Positions 1-7,910 of a stretch of 64,000 nucleotides of DNA are shown piece after piece. A model generated the notes under the pieces. That model was not told where the DNA came from. It saw only the letters and a program-made list of their open reading frames with translations, and ran no database searches. The stretch comes from Acidobacteria bacterium UBA2990 (GTDB taxonomy: Bacteria; Acidobacteriota; Vicinamibacteria; Vicinamibacterales; UBA8438). The stretch lies in the NCBI GenBank assembly GCA_002347025.1, contig DEAE01000029.1, forward strand, positions 87,466 through 151,465, read 5' to 3'. Every line of letters begins with the position of its first letter. Positions within the stretch are counted from its first letter, which is position 1. Made by a program: the position numbers and the translations under genes.

Positions 1-150
1 TTTCGTAGACTCGTGCCCCTTGGGCTTCGTCGAGTCTTGCCCTCTGGGTTTCGTCGAATCTTGCCCTCTGGGCTTCCCAGCATCAGCTCCCTTAGGCTTC
101 GCAGTATCTGATCCCTTGGGTTTCGCAGCATCTGGCCGTTTAGATTTCGC
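1..150 (-). repeat. 24-bp tandem repeat encoding A/T-K-P-K/R-G-x-D-x units
   Basis: Read on the minus strand from 150 to 1, the sequence is built of consecutive 24-base units, each encoding one octapeptide. The third and fourth copies from the right differ by only a few bases, while the outer copies have diverged. The array is cut by the window edge, so its length is unknown. Confidence 0.8.
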
Positions 151-264
151 AGTGTCCGAAACTTTGGTGGACCTCCCAGGATCGGTGGCCGACGTTTCAG
201 CCGATGTCTCGTTAGTGTGATTGTTAGACCCGCGCGTTGATGTACGCTTCTGGTTTGTTGACAT
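1..264 (-). CDS. N-terminal part of Lys/Pro-rich octapeptide-repeat protein (runs off the window)
   Basis: An open frame begins with ATG at 264 and continues leftwards through the window edge, giving 88 residues without a stop. The first 38 residues are Ser/Thr/Asn-rich and look disordered. From residue 39 on there is a tandem eight-residue repeat of the form A-K-P-K-G-x-D-x, with more than six copies (AKPKGSDT, AKPKGADA, GKPRGQDS, TKPRGQDS, TKPKGHES). The repeat is strongly basic, so nucleic-acid or polyanion binding by this tail is a reasonable inference. The folded part must lie outside the window, and long basic N-terminal tails occur on several unrelated nucleic-acid-binding proteins, so I do not name the protein. 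A near-consensus promoter at 370-398 supports expression. I see no clear Shine-Dalgarno before the ATG. Confidence 0.7.
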   Translation of the reverse strand, partial: MSTNQKRTSTRGSNNHTNETSAETSATDPGRSTKVSDTAKSKRPDAAKPKGSDTAKPKGADAGKPRGQDSTKPRGQDSTKPKGHESTK

Positions 265-369
265 TAGAGATTGGTTAGATTGGGGGTAGAAAACTTGGAA
301 GGTCCCCGTGCTCAGCGTGAATCGCAGTGCACCGGACCGGTTTCATGAAGGGATGATTTAATTGGGGTC

Positions 370-398
370 AGTATAGACCCGCCTGTTGCCAGTGTCAA
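370..398 (-). promoter_or_regulatory. Near-consensus sigma-70-type promoter
   Basis: On the minus strand TTGACA (393-398) is followed after 17 bases by TATACT (370-375). This is a perfect -35 and a 5/6 -10 at the ideal spacing. It points at the Lys/Pro-repeat gene, leaving an mRNA leader of roughly 100 bases before the ATG at 264. Confidence 0.75.
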
Positions 399-472
399 CC
401 TGCCATACGGACCCTCGGCAATCAAGTCCAAGCAACCTCAAATGCGGACGGCTTGTCCTGAGACACAGGCTG

Positions 473-865
473 CTAATAATTCCCAGGATCCTCTCCAATA
501 GCGACGATGCTGCACCCTAGAACTATTTCTAGGCCCAACGACCTGGCCTTTGCGACGACTTGTGGTTCGTCAGCACCTGGGTTCAACCAAACTTCTCGGA
601 CCTTCTTCTCGACCAGCTCGTCAAGCACTGACAAGCCAGATTCCGGATTTAGATAAATAGTGGCCGTGTCTATCGGATGACTCACGTCGAGCACTGACCG
701 AAAGGCTGGAAGGCCTTCGATGAATGTGGCTTCAAGATTGATTGGTATAACCCTAAACCCACGGTGACGAAAGGCTCTAAGGGCCCGGTTGCCGAATTTC
801 TTGCGATCGCCCGACGCTCCTAGCACCGCCACAGTGGGTCCCATGAAGGAAGTATAGCCCCACAA
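473..865 (-). CDS. CoA-binding (Rossmann-fold) domain protein, YccU-like
   Basis: This is a small single-domain protein of about 130 residues of the CoA_binding_2 type. Near the N-terminus it has the Rossmann nucleotide loop VAVLGASGDRKKFGN. Then come GFRVIPINL and the typical C-terminal stretch EVWLNPGADEPQVV, and it ends in an ISIVGCS-like strand (IVLGCSIVAIG). Related proteins bind CoA, but their physiological role is unclear. The start is uncertain. The frame opens with TTG at 880. A GGAGGG at 872-877 lies 6 bases before an in-frame TTG at 865, which I prefer. An ATG at 844 would begin directly at the Rossmann strand. It is divergent from the glycosyltransferase gene. Confidence 0.75.
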   Translation of the reverse strand: MWGYTSFMGPTVAVLGASGDRKKFGNRALRAFRHRGFRVIPINLEATFIEGLPAFRSVLDVSHPIDTATIYLNPESGLSVLDELVEKKVREVWLNPGADEPQVVAKARSLGLEIVLGCSIVAIGEDPGNY

Positions 866-904
866 TTGAACTCCCTCCAATACCAGACCCCGGGAGTCCG
901 GCCG

Positions 905-910
905 TATACT
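905..910 (+). promoter_or_regulatory. Candidate -10 element 8 bases before the glycosyltransferase start
   Basis: TATACT at 905-910 is followed by 8 bases and the GTG at 919. No convincing -35 lies at the right distance. If used, transcription would start at or next to the start codon, giving a leaderless mRNA. No Shine-Dalgarno precedes the GTG, which fits. Confidence 0.4.
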
Positions 911-918
911 ATCCTTCT

Positions 919-2640
919 GTGCTTCGCCGCAACCTCCTTATAGTGATCGGGCTCTCCACCCTGAGTTTCCTTCTTGGAACCGGGACGACCCCAATCTCTG
1001 ACTCCGATGAAGCCTTCTATGCCCAAGCTGGGCGAGAGATGGTTGAGGACGGCGATTGGCTTACCCCACACTATAACGGTGACTACCGGTTCGAGAAACC
1101 GATTTTATTTTACTGGTTAACAGCTCTTGGATACCTCCTCGTTGGTGTCACTGAAGCAGCCGCGCGGGCCCCGTCCGGGTTGGCTGGCGTCCTATTAGCT
1201 TTGGTTACATATGCCTGTGCCAGGCGCTGGTTCGATGAAAATACCGGACTACTAGCTGGCATCATTACCGGAACCAGCTTTGGCTACGTTGCGGTGGCAC
1301 GACAGGCCTTGCCTGATTTAGTCTTGGCCTTCTTCATAACAATCTCTGTCTGGTCGGGCCTTGTCGTTTTTGCGGGTCCACGGATGCCTTCGAGAAGCAC
1401 TAAACGGCGACTCTGGATTCTCCTCTGCGGCACGGGAATAGCCGCAGGATTCTTGACAAAAGGCCCGGTCGGCATAGTACTGCCTTTCATTATCGTCGGT
1501 CCGCTGGCTATCGCTAGATGCTATTACGATGCCAAATCACTGAGAGTTCGCCGATGGCTCCCATTTAGACAACTTCTTCTTGATGGCTCTCTCCTTTGCA
1601 TCGTCTGTCTTACACTTTCACTACCCTGGTACGCCGCCATGACCGCTCATCACGGTCCAGCCTATTTAGATAGATTCTTTATGGCTGAAAACTTTCAACG
1701 ATTCGCCACAGACCGTTACAACGCTCCACGGCCCTTCTGGTACTACCTGCCGATCGTATTTGGCGGCTTGCTGCCATGGTCCCCTCTTTTGCTTTTATTG
1801 GGGCCCTACTTCCGAAGGATCATTGCAGGCTCTCGAGGACTCGCTCCGGTCGAGCTATGGCTAGGGACTTGGGTCCTAGCCCCGCTTGCCTTCTATTCAG
1901 CCTCTGTCGGAAAACAGCCTCGCTATATCTTGCCCATACTGCCTCCTCTCGCGATTTTGATCGCCCGGACAACATCCCATGCGTTGCACACGAGAAGCTC
2001 TTTGGGTCTGCAGCGATTACTGACGACCACTTCGTGTATTGCTGGAGTGGTCCTCATATTGTTCGGGGTTCTTATCTTTCGAGCACAAATTCTATTTCCT
2101 GCAGCGGATCCCACAGCCGTTCACCTTGCGGCCACACTAACCGGCGTCTCAGGGTTGGGTTTGCTTGCCACCGCCATCCTACCCTTGGGTCGGCTGCTCA
2201 CTGCTTCCTTCGCTCTTGCTTCTATAACAGCAACATTAAGCGTACATCTTTTGGTTTTCTCTAATTCCCAAGCAACCCCTGTCGAAGTCATGGCAGATTG
2301 GCTAAATCGACCAACTCTCAAAGCTTTAAGCTATGGTCGTTACCAAGTCTTTGTCAGAAACCTTGTGTTTTACACGGGCCGCCCCCATGTCGATCTGGTA
2401 TCCGAACAGCAGGTCAAAGCCTTTCTCAAGTCTGAAGAACAAGTTCTTTGCATCATTACCGAGAGTGCCGCCCAGAGATTAATTGAATCCAAGTCTGAGA
2501 TTTATGAACTGGGTCGCCTTAACTACCTCAACCTTGGGCAGCTAACAATCGGTACTCTCCTCTGGCCCGATCCCGTCAGAGACCTGCAGACTGTCTTGCT
2601 CATCACTAATCGGCCACCTCCACCTGAGCTTCTACGATAG
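919..2640 (+). CDS. Glycosyltransferase family 39 / ArnT-like integral membrane glycosyltransferase
   Basis: This 573-residue polytopic membrane protein has many hydrophobic segments. It carries the GT39/GT83 hallmark in the first external loop: DSDEAFYA (residues 28-35, acidic pair D30-E31), then the YRFEKPILFYW block (56-66), whose EKP motif is typical of ArnT-type enzymes. Members transfer sugars from polyprenyl-phosphate donors to lipid or protein acceptors at the outer face of the inner membrane. The acceptor cannot be told from sequence. The C-terminal ~120 residues form a soluble domain. The GTG start at 919 is not preceded by a Shine-Dalgarno but has a -10-like TATACT just upstream. 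It converges with the aminotransferase gene, whose stop is only one base away. Confidence 0.85.
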   Translation: MLRRNLLIVIGLSTLSFLLGTGTTPISDSDEAFYAQAGREMVEDGDWLTPHYNGDYRFEKPILFYWLTALGYLLVGVTEAAARAPSGLAGVLLALVTYACARRWFDENTGLLAGIITGTSFGYVAVARQALPDLVLAFFITISVWSGLVVFAGPRMPSRSTKRRLWILLCGTGIAAGFLTKGPVGIVLPFIIVGPLAIARCYYDAKSLRVRRWLPFRQLLLDGSLLCIVCLTLSLPWYAAMTAHHGPAYLDRFFMAENFQRFATDRYNAPRPFWYYLPIVFGGLLPWSPLLLLLGPYFRRIIAGSRGLAPVELWLGTWVLAPLAFYSASVGKQPRYILPILPPLAILIARTTSHALHTRSSLGLQRLLTTTSCIAGVVLILFGVLIFRAQILFPAADPTAVHLAATLTGVSGLGLLATAILPLGRLLTASFALASITATLSVHLLVFSNSQATPVEVMADWLNRPTLKALSYGRYQVFVRNLVFYTGRPHVDLVSEQQVKAFLKSEEQVLCIITESAAQRLIESKSEIYELGRLNYLNLGQLTIGTLLWPDPVRDLQTVLLITNRPPPPELLR

Positions 2641-2641
2641 G

Positions 2642-3814
2642 CTATTCGAGGCAACCCTGAATCCGCTCCCATGCTTCCTCAAGCTTTTCTAGTGAGGCAG
2701 CATATGAAAGTCGAATATATCCTGGGGCATCGAAAGCTTCGCCCGCAGTCACGGCCACATGTCCGTTGATTAAAAGATGCTTAACAAACTCTATAGAAGT
2801 GCGTGGGCCTTCTGGGTCCAGGCAATCTGACACGTCTGGAAAGAGATAAAACGCACCATTTGGCTGCGCCGTTCGAAAACGTACATCTTTGCTCATCCGG
2901 TCAATCATGAAGTCGCGCCGGCGGCGGTACTCATTGCGCATCTTTTCGACACACTCTTGGGGGCCAGAGAGCGCCGCCAACGCAGCATACTGAGAGATCG
3001 AGGTCGGGTGGGAGGTCGAGTGGCTTTGAATTAAATTACATGCTGAAGCGACCCTTTTTGGAGCCACCACCCAGCCACACCGCCAGCCAGTCATTGCGTA
3101 GCTCTTTGAGGCCGAGCCAACAACCACCGTCCGATCGGGCATTTTGCTGGCAGCAACACCAATAAGGTTGTGGGGACTTGAGTCATAAATCAGCTGTTCG
3201 TAGCACAGGTCAAGAACCAGCCAAATATCACGACCTGTAATTTCTGTGACTAGCAGACCTAGCTCCACTTCAGACATGAGCGCACCTGTTGGATTAACAG
3301 GGCTGTTGATTACGACCCCTCGCGTCCGTGGACTTATTCGCTCCAAAACATCAGCAGCTCTGATTGCGAAGCTATTATCTAAATGCGTACGCACTTGCAC
3401 TAATTCGGCCCCAGCCAGTTTTATCTGTTCACCGATCGAAGGCCACCCTGGCACATGAGTCACAACCTCGTCCCCAGTGCCAAAAAGGGCAAGCGCGGCA
3501 TTAAATAGACCTTGTTTTCCACCTGATGTAACAACAACCTGATTGCGCTCAAAGTCTACGCCGGTCCTATTTGTGTAATGTTGGGCTACCGCCTCCCGTA
3601 ATCTACCGATACCGGCACCTGGGGTGTATTTGGTATTCCCCTCACGAATTGCGGTGACTGCCGCTCTGGCAATGTGATCCGGAGTGTCGAAATCTGGCTC
3701 ACCGGCGCCCAGATCAATAATATCGACACCCTCCTCCCGCAAACCCTGTACGGTGGCTAGAACTTCCTGGGTCTGCGAAGGAGACACCTGGTCGAGTCTC
3801 TCAGCAAATCGCAT
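2642..3814 (-). CDS. PLP-dependent class I aminotransferase (aspartate aminotransferase-like)
   Basis: This 390-residue fold-type I aminotransferase of the AspB/class I subgroup transfers an amino group to a 2-oxo acid, probably aspartate/oxaloacetate with glutamate. Visible landmarks are GAGEPDFDTP (37-46), NPTG (174-177), LDLCYEQLIY (201-210) in place of the usual D-E-I-Y loop, and the PLP-lysine motif SASKSYAMTGWRCGW with K237. Length is normal for the family. It begins 5 bases after the coaD stop, so it is the last gene of the recG-rsmD-coaD run. Exact substrate specificity is not readable. Confidence 0.88.
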   Translation of the reverse strand: MRFAERLDQVSPSQTQEVLATVQGLREEGVDIIDLGAGEPDFDTPDHIARAAVTAIREGNTKYTPGAGIGRLREAVAQHYTNRTGVDFERNQVVVTSGGKQGLFNAALALFGTGDEVVTHVPGWPSIGEQIKLAGAELVQVRTHLDNSFAIRAADVLERISPRTRGVVINSPVNPTGALMSEVELGLLVTEITGRDIWLVLDLCYEQLIYDSSPHNLIGVAASKMPDRTVVVGSASKSYAMTGWRCGWVVAPKRVASACNLIQSHSTSHPTSISQYAALAALSGPQECVEKMRNEYRRRRDFMIDRMSKDVRFRTAQPNGAFYLFPDVSDCLDPEGPRTSIEFVKHLLINGHVAVTAGEAFDAPGYIRLSYAASLEKLEEAWERIQGCLE

Positions 3815-3819
3815 TCGCT

Positions 3820-4335
3820 TTATTCCTTGAAAGGTGGAAGGAGCTTAGAGTTATCGGCCAACCGCTTCTCCACCAGGCCTGGAACCAGTCCCTCTACCGA
3901 CCCCCCAAGCGCGAACACCTCTTTGACCAAACGTGAACTCAAGTAGGTATAGGGTTCGCTTGGCATCATAAGTACCGTCTCAAGGTCTGGGCTCAACCGT
4001 CGGTTCATAAGTGCCATCTGCATCTCATACTCGAAATCAGACACCGCCCGAAGTCCCCTGACAATCACTTTTGCGTTCCGTCGCTTGGCGTAGTCAACCA
4101 AAAGCCCTTCAAATGTGTCCACCTCCACATTGGGCATTCCGTCAAACACACAGTTAGCTATTTCAGTTCGTTCGGCAATACTGAATAAGGGACTTTTGTC
4201 GGGATTAATCAAAATGGCTACTACGATCCAGTCAAAGAGGGTCGAACCTCGTTGAATGATATCCACGTGGCCATTGGTCAGCGGGTCGAACGTGCCAGGA
4301 TAGATCGCTATACGGCCGATTCTTTTCCTTGTCAT
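3820..4335 (-). CDS. coaD: Phosphopantetheine adenylyltransferase
   Basis: CoaD catalyses the penultimate step of coenzyme A synthesis, joining ATP and 4'-phosphopantetheine to give dephospho-CoA. At 171 residues it has the normal length. The nucleotidyltransferase signature YPGTFDPLTNGH (residues 12-23, with the T/HxGH-type TNGH at 20-23), the RGLRAVSDFEYE block and the C-terminal YLSSRLVKEV motif are all present. AAGG lies 4 bases before the ATG, and a GGAGG lies further upstream. The ATG overlaps the stop of the small ORF at 4332-4451 by ATGA, so translation is probably coupled. Confidence 0.95.
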   Translation of the reverse strand: MTRKRIGRIAIYPGTFDPLTNGHVDIIQRGSTLFDWIVVAILINPDKSPLFSIAERTEIANCVFDGMPNVEVDTFEGLLVDYAKRRNAKVIVRGLRAVSDFEYEMQMALMNRRLSPDLETVLMMPSEPYTYLSSRLVKEVFALGGSVEGLVPGLVEKRLADNSKLLPPFKE

Positions 4336-4451
4336 GCTACCTTATCCCCCCCTCCTGCCAGGTCAGCTCTACTATCCCTTAAGTTCTGCTTGCCTCGGTT
4401 CAACATTTTCCGAATCAATCTCTTTTCGGCCTGGCAACCTAAAATAGTCAT
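4332..4451 (-). CDS. Small 39-codon ORF coupled to rsmD and coaD by ATGA overlaps
   Basis: This frame exactly fills the gap between rsmD and coaD. Its ATG (4451-4449) overlaps the rsmD stop TGA as ATGA. Its own TGA (4334-4332) overlaps the coaD ATG, again as ATGA. The encoded peptide begins MTILGCQAEKRLIRK and ends ADLAGGGDKVA. It has nine Lys/Arg against four Asp/Glu, so it is basic, with a probable amphipathic helix in the first half and no membrane segment. I recognise no family. Double four-base coupling within a housekeeping operon argues for real translation, though the peptide itself might matter less than the coupling. Composition is not decisive. Confidence 0.45.
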   Translation of the reverse strand: MTILGCQAEKRLIRKMLNRGKQNLRDSRADLAGGGDKVA

Positions 4452-4993
4452 GCTCGCGGTTGAGGAGTGAAAAACTCCAGAACACTACTGCCTACGCAAA
4501 CCGATCGCACGGCGACAAGCTTCTGGGTGTAAATCTGTTCCTGCTTCCTAGACCGTTCAAGCACCAGAAGGCCCTCGTCTTCCAGATGATCGGCTACCGC
4601 ACTAAGTATCGCATCAGTGTCATCAGCGGCGTATGGAGGGTCAAGCAGGATCAGATCAAACCCGCTAGTACGCAACCGTCCTAAAACTCGAGGCAAGGTG
4701 CCCCGTATAATTGAACAACGGTCCGAGAGTTTGCATTTGACTATATTCTGCCGAATAAGGTCGACGGCACGTGGGTCCCGATCCACAAAGATTGCATGAA
4801 TCGCACCACGGCTTAAAGCCTCAATTCCTAAGGCTCCCGTGCCAGCACACGCATCTAGCACCCGCCTCCCGACAACCTGGTCTCCCAGGATGTCAAATAA
4901 AGTCTCACGAAGACGATCCGATGTCGGCCTTAACCCAACCCACCTTGGAGAGAAGAGACGGCGTCCCTTACAGATGCCTGCGATTATTCTCAT
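4448..4993 (-). CDS. rsmD: 16S rRNA (guanine-966 N2)-methyltransferase
   Basis: RsmD is a SAM-dependent methyltransferase that modifies G966 of 16S rRNA in the 30S subunit. Landmarks are the N-terminal MRIIAG-KGRRL segment, the RPTSDRLRETLFDIL block (22-36), the SAM-binding DACAGTGALGIEALSRGA (47-64) and the catalytic LDPPY (117-121). At 181 residues it has normal length. It lies 56 bases downstream of recG. The rsmD-coaD pairing is a common bacterial neighbourhood, here with a small ORF in between. Confidence 0.94.
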   Translation of the reverse strand: MRIIAGICKGRRLFSPRWVGLRPTSDRLRETLFDILGDQVVGRRVLDACAGTGALGIEALSRGAIHAIFVDRDPRAVDLIRQNIVKCKLSDRCSIIRGTLPRVLGRLRTSGFDLILLDPPYAADDTDAILSAVADHLEDEGLLVLERSRKQEQIYTQKLVAVRSVCVGSSVLEFFTPQPRA

Positions 4994-5049
4994 TCCGAAA
5001 CTTCTGTCAGCTTAGACAACGCATCTAGTCACTACGTCCATCACCTGAA

Positions 5050-7173
5050 TCAGCCGACCACAGCTAAACCAAAACGTTTCTTCCAATTTTCATCAAGGCC
5101 CCGCAGGACTTTATCGACTGCACCGCTTCTACCAAGAATAGTCACCGCTTCATTGTGAGCCGTCTCCATAAATCCTTGATCCCGAACCAGATCAGCGACT
5201 CTAAACGTTGGAACTCCAGACTGGCGTGTCCCTAACATCTCGCCAGGGCCACGGAGCTTTAGGTCCTCCTCGGCTATTTCGAACCCATCAGTTGTGGAAG
5301 CAAGGGCTTTAAGACGCGCATTGCCAATCTCGCTTATTGGCTCTTTGTATAACAAACAACAATAGCCCTGAAACCGACCACGCCCAACGCGACCTCGCAA
5401 CTGGTGTAGTTGCGCTAGCCCAAACCGTTCCGCATGCTCAACGACCATTACGCTTGCGTTAGGAATATCCACTCCTACTTCAATCACAGTCGTAGAAACA
5501 AGGACATGCAAATCATGGCTCGAAAACAAACGCATAGTCTCTGCCCTGTCATCTGACTTCATGCGTCCGTGCAGCAAACCCACCTTGTACCTATCAAAGC
5601 GTCGCCTGAGAGTTTCGACCATAGCCGTGGCAGCTTTCAAGTCGAGTTTCTCTGATTCTTCCACCAAGGGATAAACAACAAAGGCCTGCCTTCCTTCACC
5701 CAACTCTTTTGCAACAAAGTCATACACACTGTCACGCTCAGACTCTCGCGCAACTCTTGTCATTACGGGGCTCCGACCAGGAGGCATATCTCGAATCACC
5801 GATACGTCGAGATCCCCATAACTCGCCAGGGCCAGCGTTCTAGGAATGGGGGTGGCAGTCATCACAAGAACATCTGGACAGCTTCCCTTTTGTCGTAGCA
5901 TCGCCCTTTGCAGAACCCCAAATCGGTGCTGTTCGTCAATAATCACTAACCCCAAGGCCCTAAATTGAATGCCTTGCTGCACAAGGGCATGAGTCCCAAC
6001 GATCAAATTTACCTGCCCATTTTTGACCGCCGACATAGTCGAACGTTTCGACACCGTCATCGATCCACCAGTAACTAAGACAACCCGAAACCTAGAATTT
6101 TTAAGCAGGTCTCGGAGAGAGAGGTAATGCTGTTCAGCCAAAAGCTCCGTAGGTGCCATCACTGCAACCTGAAGGGCATTTTCCATCGTCACCAAAGCTG
6201 CTAACAAGGCCACGATGGTTTTGCCACAGCCGACATCTCCTTGCAGCAACCGATTCATAGGTTCTGGTCGACAAAGATCATCAACAATGGTTTTTAGAGC
6301 TTGTCTCTGACCTGTAGTGAGACTGAAAGGCAACACTTTTCTGGCTGAACGACGAATGCGATCATCTACCGCAATCCTATGGATTTTGGTCTTTCCGCTC
6401 TGAACTCTTCGACGGAGACCCAACCCCAATTGAAAAAGAAATAATTCTTCCAATATCAGCCGATTTTGGGCAGGGGTCCGAAAACTATTCAGGAGAGTCA
6501 TCGACGTCCCTGCTGTGGGAAAATGAGCCTCCCAGAGAGCCTGGCGTCGACTAGGCAGACCATGGGCTTGTCGCAAGGCAAAAGGCAATACTTCCTCAAC
6601 AGAATCCGGCAACAGCTGTAAAGTCGCATAGACTAACTGCCGAATTTGTTTAGTTGTCAGTGTGCCGATTCGTTCATAGATCGGAACGATTCGAGCGGTA
6701 TGTAACCCTTTGTCTTCAGAGTCATTTGGCTCTCCGACAACTTCATAGTGGGGGTTCTCGAGCCGCAATCCCCCGGGCTTTCGCCACACCGTCTTGCCAT
6801 AGAAGGAAACCCTTTGGCCCCTAGTAAAGACCTCCTTAAGAAAGGGCTGATTGATCCAAACGACCTGAAAGGTCCCCGAATCGTCGCGTGCCAACATTTC
6901 GACCAGACTGAAGCCCTGCCGCCGGGTTTGCCGCAATCCTACTGACACAACCTCACCGGATAATGCGGCTACCTCACCTGCTTTAACCTCCACAGAACGG
7001 CGTAAGAGACTTCGGTCTTCGAAACGGATGGGAAACCTAAACAACAAATCTTCACATGTCCGAAGATCCACCCTTAAACATTCAGCAGCTCGTCTTGGTC
7101 CGACGCCCTTCAAAAAGCGAAGATCAGACTGAAGCGGGTTCTTGGTTGATGGCGCTGCAAAATCTCTAGGCAC
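5050..7173 (-). CDS. recG: ATP-dependent DNA helicase RecG
   Basis: RecG is a branch-specific superfamily 2 helicase that remodels stalled forks and Holliday junctions. The 707-residue protein has the N-terminal wedge/OB region (residues ~60-150), Walker A GDVGCGKT (312-319), DEQH box IIDEQHRFG (411-419), motif III TATPIPRTLA, and the C-terminal HGRMK and LRGRVGRG motifs. The GTG start at 7173 is preceded by TAGG at suitable spacing. It starts 21 bases after the exported-protein gene, so the two are probably co-transcribed. Confidence 0.95.
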   Translation of the reverse strand: MPRDFAAPSTKNPLQSDLRFLKGVGPRRAAECLRVDLRTCEDLLFRFPIRFEDRSLLRRSVEVKAGEVAALSGEVVSVGLRQTRRQGFSLVEMLARDDSGTFQVVWINQPFLKEVFTRGQRVSFYGKTVWRKPGGLRLENPHYEVVGEPNDSEDKGLHTARIVPIYERIGTLTTKQIRQLVYATLQLLPDSVEEVLPFALRQAHGLPSRRQALWEAHFPTAGTSMTLLNSFRTPAQNRLILEELFLFQLGLGLRRRVQSGKTKIHRIAVDDRIRRSARKVLPFSLTTGQRQALKTIVDDLCRPEPMNRLLQGDVGCGKTIVALLAALVTMENALQVAVMAPTELLAEQHYLSLRDLLKNSRFRVVLVTGGSMTVSKRSTMSAVKNGQVNLIVGTHALVQQGIQFRALGLVIIDEQHRFGVLQRAMLRQKGSCPDVLVMTATPIPRTLALASYGDLDVSVIRDMPPGRSPVMTRVARESERDSVYDFVAKELGEGRQAFVVYPLVEESEKLDLKAATAMVETLRRRFDRYKVGLLHGRMKSDDRAETMRLFSSHDLHVLVSTTVIEVGVDIPNASVMVVEHAERFGLAQLHQLRGRVGRGRFQGYCCLLYKEPISEIGNARLKALASTTDGFEIAEEDLKLRGPGEMLGTRQSGVPTFRVADLVRDQGFMETAHNEAVTILGRSGAVDKVLRGLDENWKKRFGLAVVG

Positions 7174-7194
7174 CGAGTCACCTAGGTCAAGGGG

Positions 7195-7812
7195 TCACTG
7201 CACGACCACTGCCAGTCCCTGAGAAAGTCGAATTTCGAGGATGTTATAGGGCAACTGAATCGAAGTTTCCAGCCATGGTCTCAGGGGCTGCTGGAGGGTT
7301 CCTGCAAAATAGTGGACGATCTCATTCAAAATTCGGATAGGCACTTGTATGCCAGCAATCTGGAAGACCTCAGGATCCAGCTTAGCCTGACCATTCCCGG
7401 AGCGAAGACGCCCACCAACAGAGACTGCAAGTTGGCCACGAAGAAATTGCAACGGGTCGAGGAAATGGTACTGACGGGAGTCTTTGAGGCCATCCAAGTC
7501 AATAACCGCATCAACTTGTATCGACTCCCGACTCTTGAACCGCACAACTGGGTCGGCGATCCCAAGTGGTAAATGCCTGGCTCCCTGAAAACGCAAAAAA
7601 GCGTTAATCTCCTCTTCTCTTAGTTCAGTAAGTCGAAGCTCTGTCGACCCAGACAATGAATAGCGTGCTATGCCATCAAGGCGCTCTTTCAATCTCGCGC
7701 CCATTTCTTCTGTCAGGTGGGTGGTGTTAGCTTCAGAGGTCGCCGTCAAGGCTAACATGCAACTTATGAGGTGCCAGACGTTTCCGATTCTACGTGTTTC
7801 TCCCTGACGCAT
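7195..7812 (-). CDS. Exported protein of unknown function
   Basis: From the ATG at 7812 this is about 205 residues. A hydrophobic stretch (NVWHLISCMLALTATSEA) near the N-terminus looks like a signal peptide with cleavage near A-N. The mature part has alternating hydrophobic strands, for example LRLTELREEEINAFLRF and IQVDAVIDLDGL. This is loosely like LmeA/DUF2993-type lipid-binding domains, but too weak to claim. The frame can extend to an ATG at 7842. I prefer 7812 because TATACT (7819-7824) lies only 6 bases upstream, fitting a leaderless transcript that would exclude the longer start. It probably forms an operon with recG. Confidence 0.6.
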   Translation of the reverse strand: MRQGETRRIGNVWHLISCMLALTATSEANTTHLTEEMGARLKERLDGIARYSLSGSTELRLTELREEEINAFLRFQGARHLPLGIADPVVRFKSRESIQVDAVIDLDGLKDSRQYHFLDPLQFLRGQLAVSVGGRLRSGNGQAKLDPEVFQIAGIQVPIRILNEIVHYFAGTLQQPLRPWLETSIQLPYNILEIRLSQGLAVVVQ

Positions 7813-7818
7813 ACCGAC

Positions 7819-7824
7819 AGTATA
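7819..7824 (-). promoter_or_regulatory. Candidate -10 element 6 bases before an ATG
   Basis: On the minus strand TATACT is followed by GTCGGT and then ATG at 7812. This is the spacing expected for a leaderless mRNA. I see no good -35. Confidence 0.4.
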
Positions 7825-7910
7825 CTGGCTTCGGTCTCTCATCCAGCACTGGAATAGCTTCCCAAGCTCACCTTCATTTGCAGAAGAAACTTTATGGCTA
7901 TGGCCATCAT

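Noticed and set aside
20..220. Plus-strand frame with repeated LGF(A/V)xS units
   Set aside because: It is the antisense of the Lys/Pro octapeptide repeat; the minus frame has a start, promoter and plausible composition.
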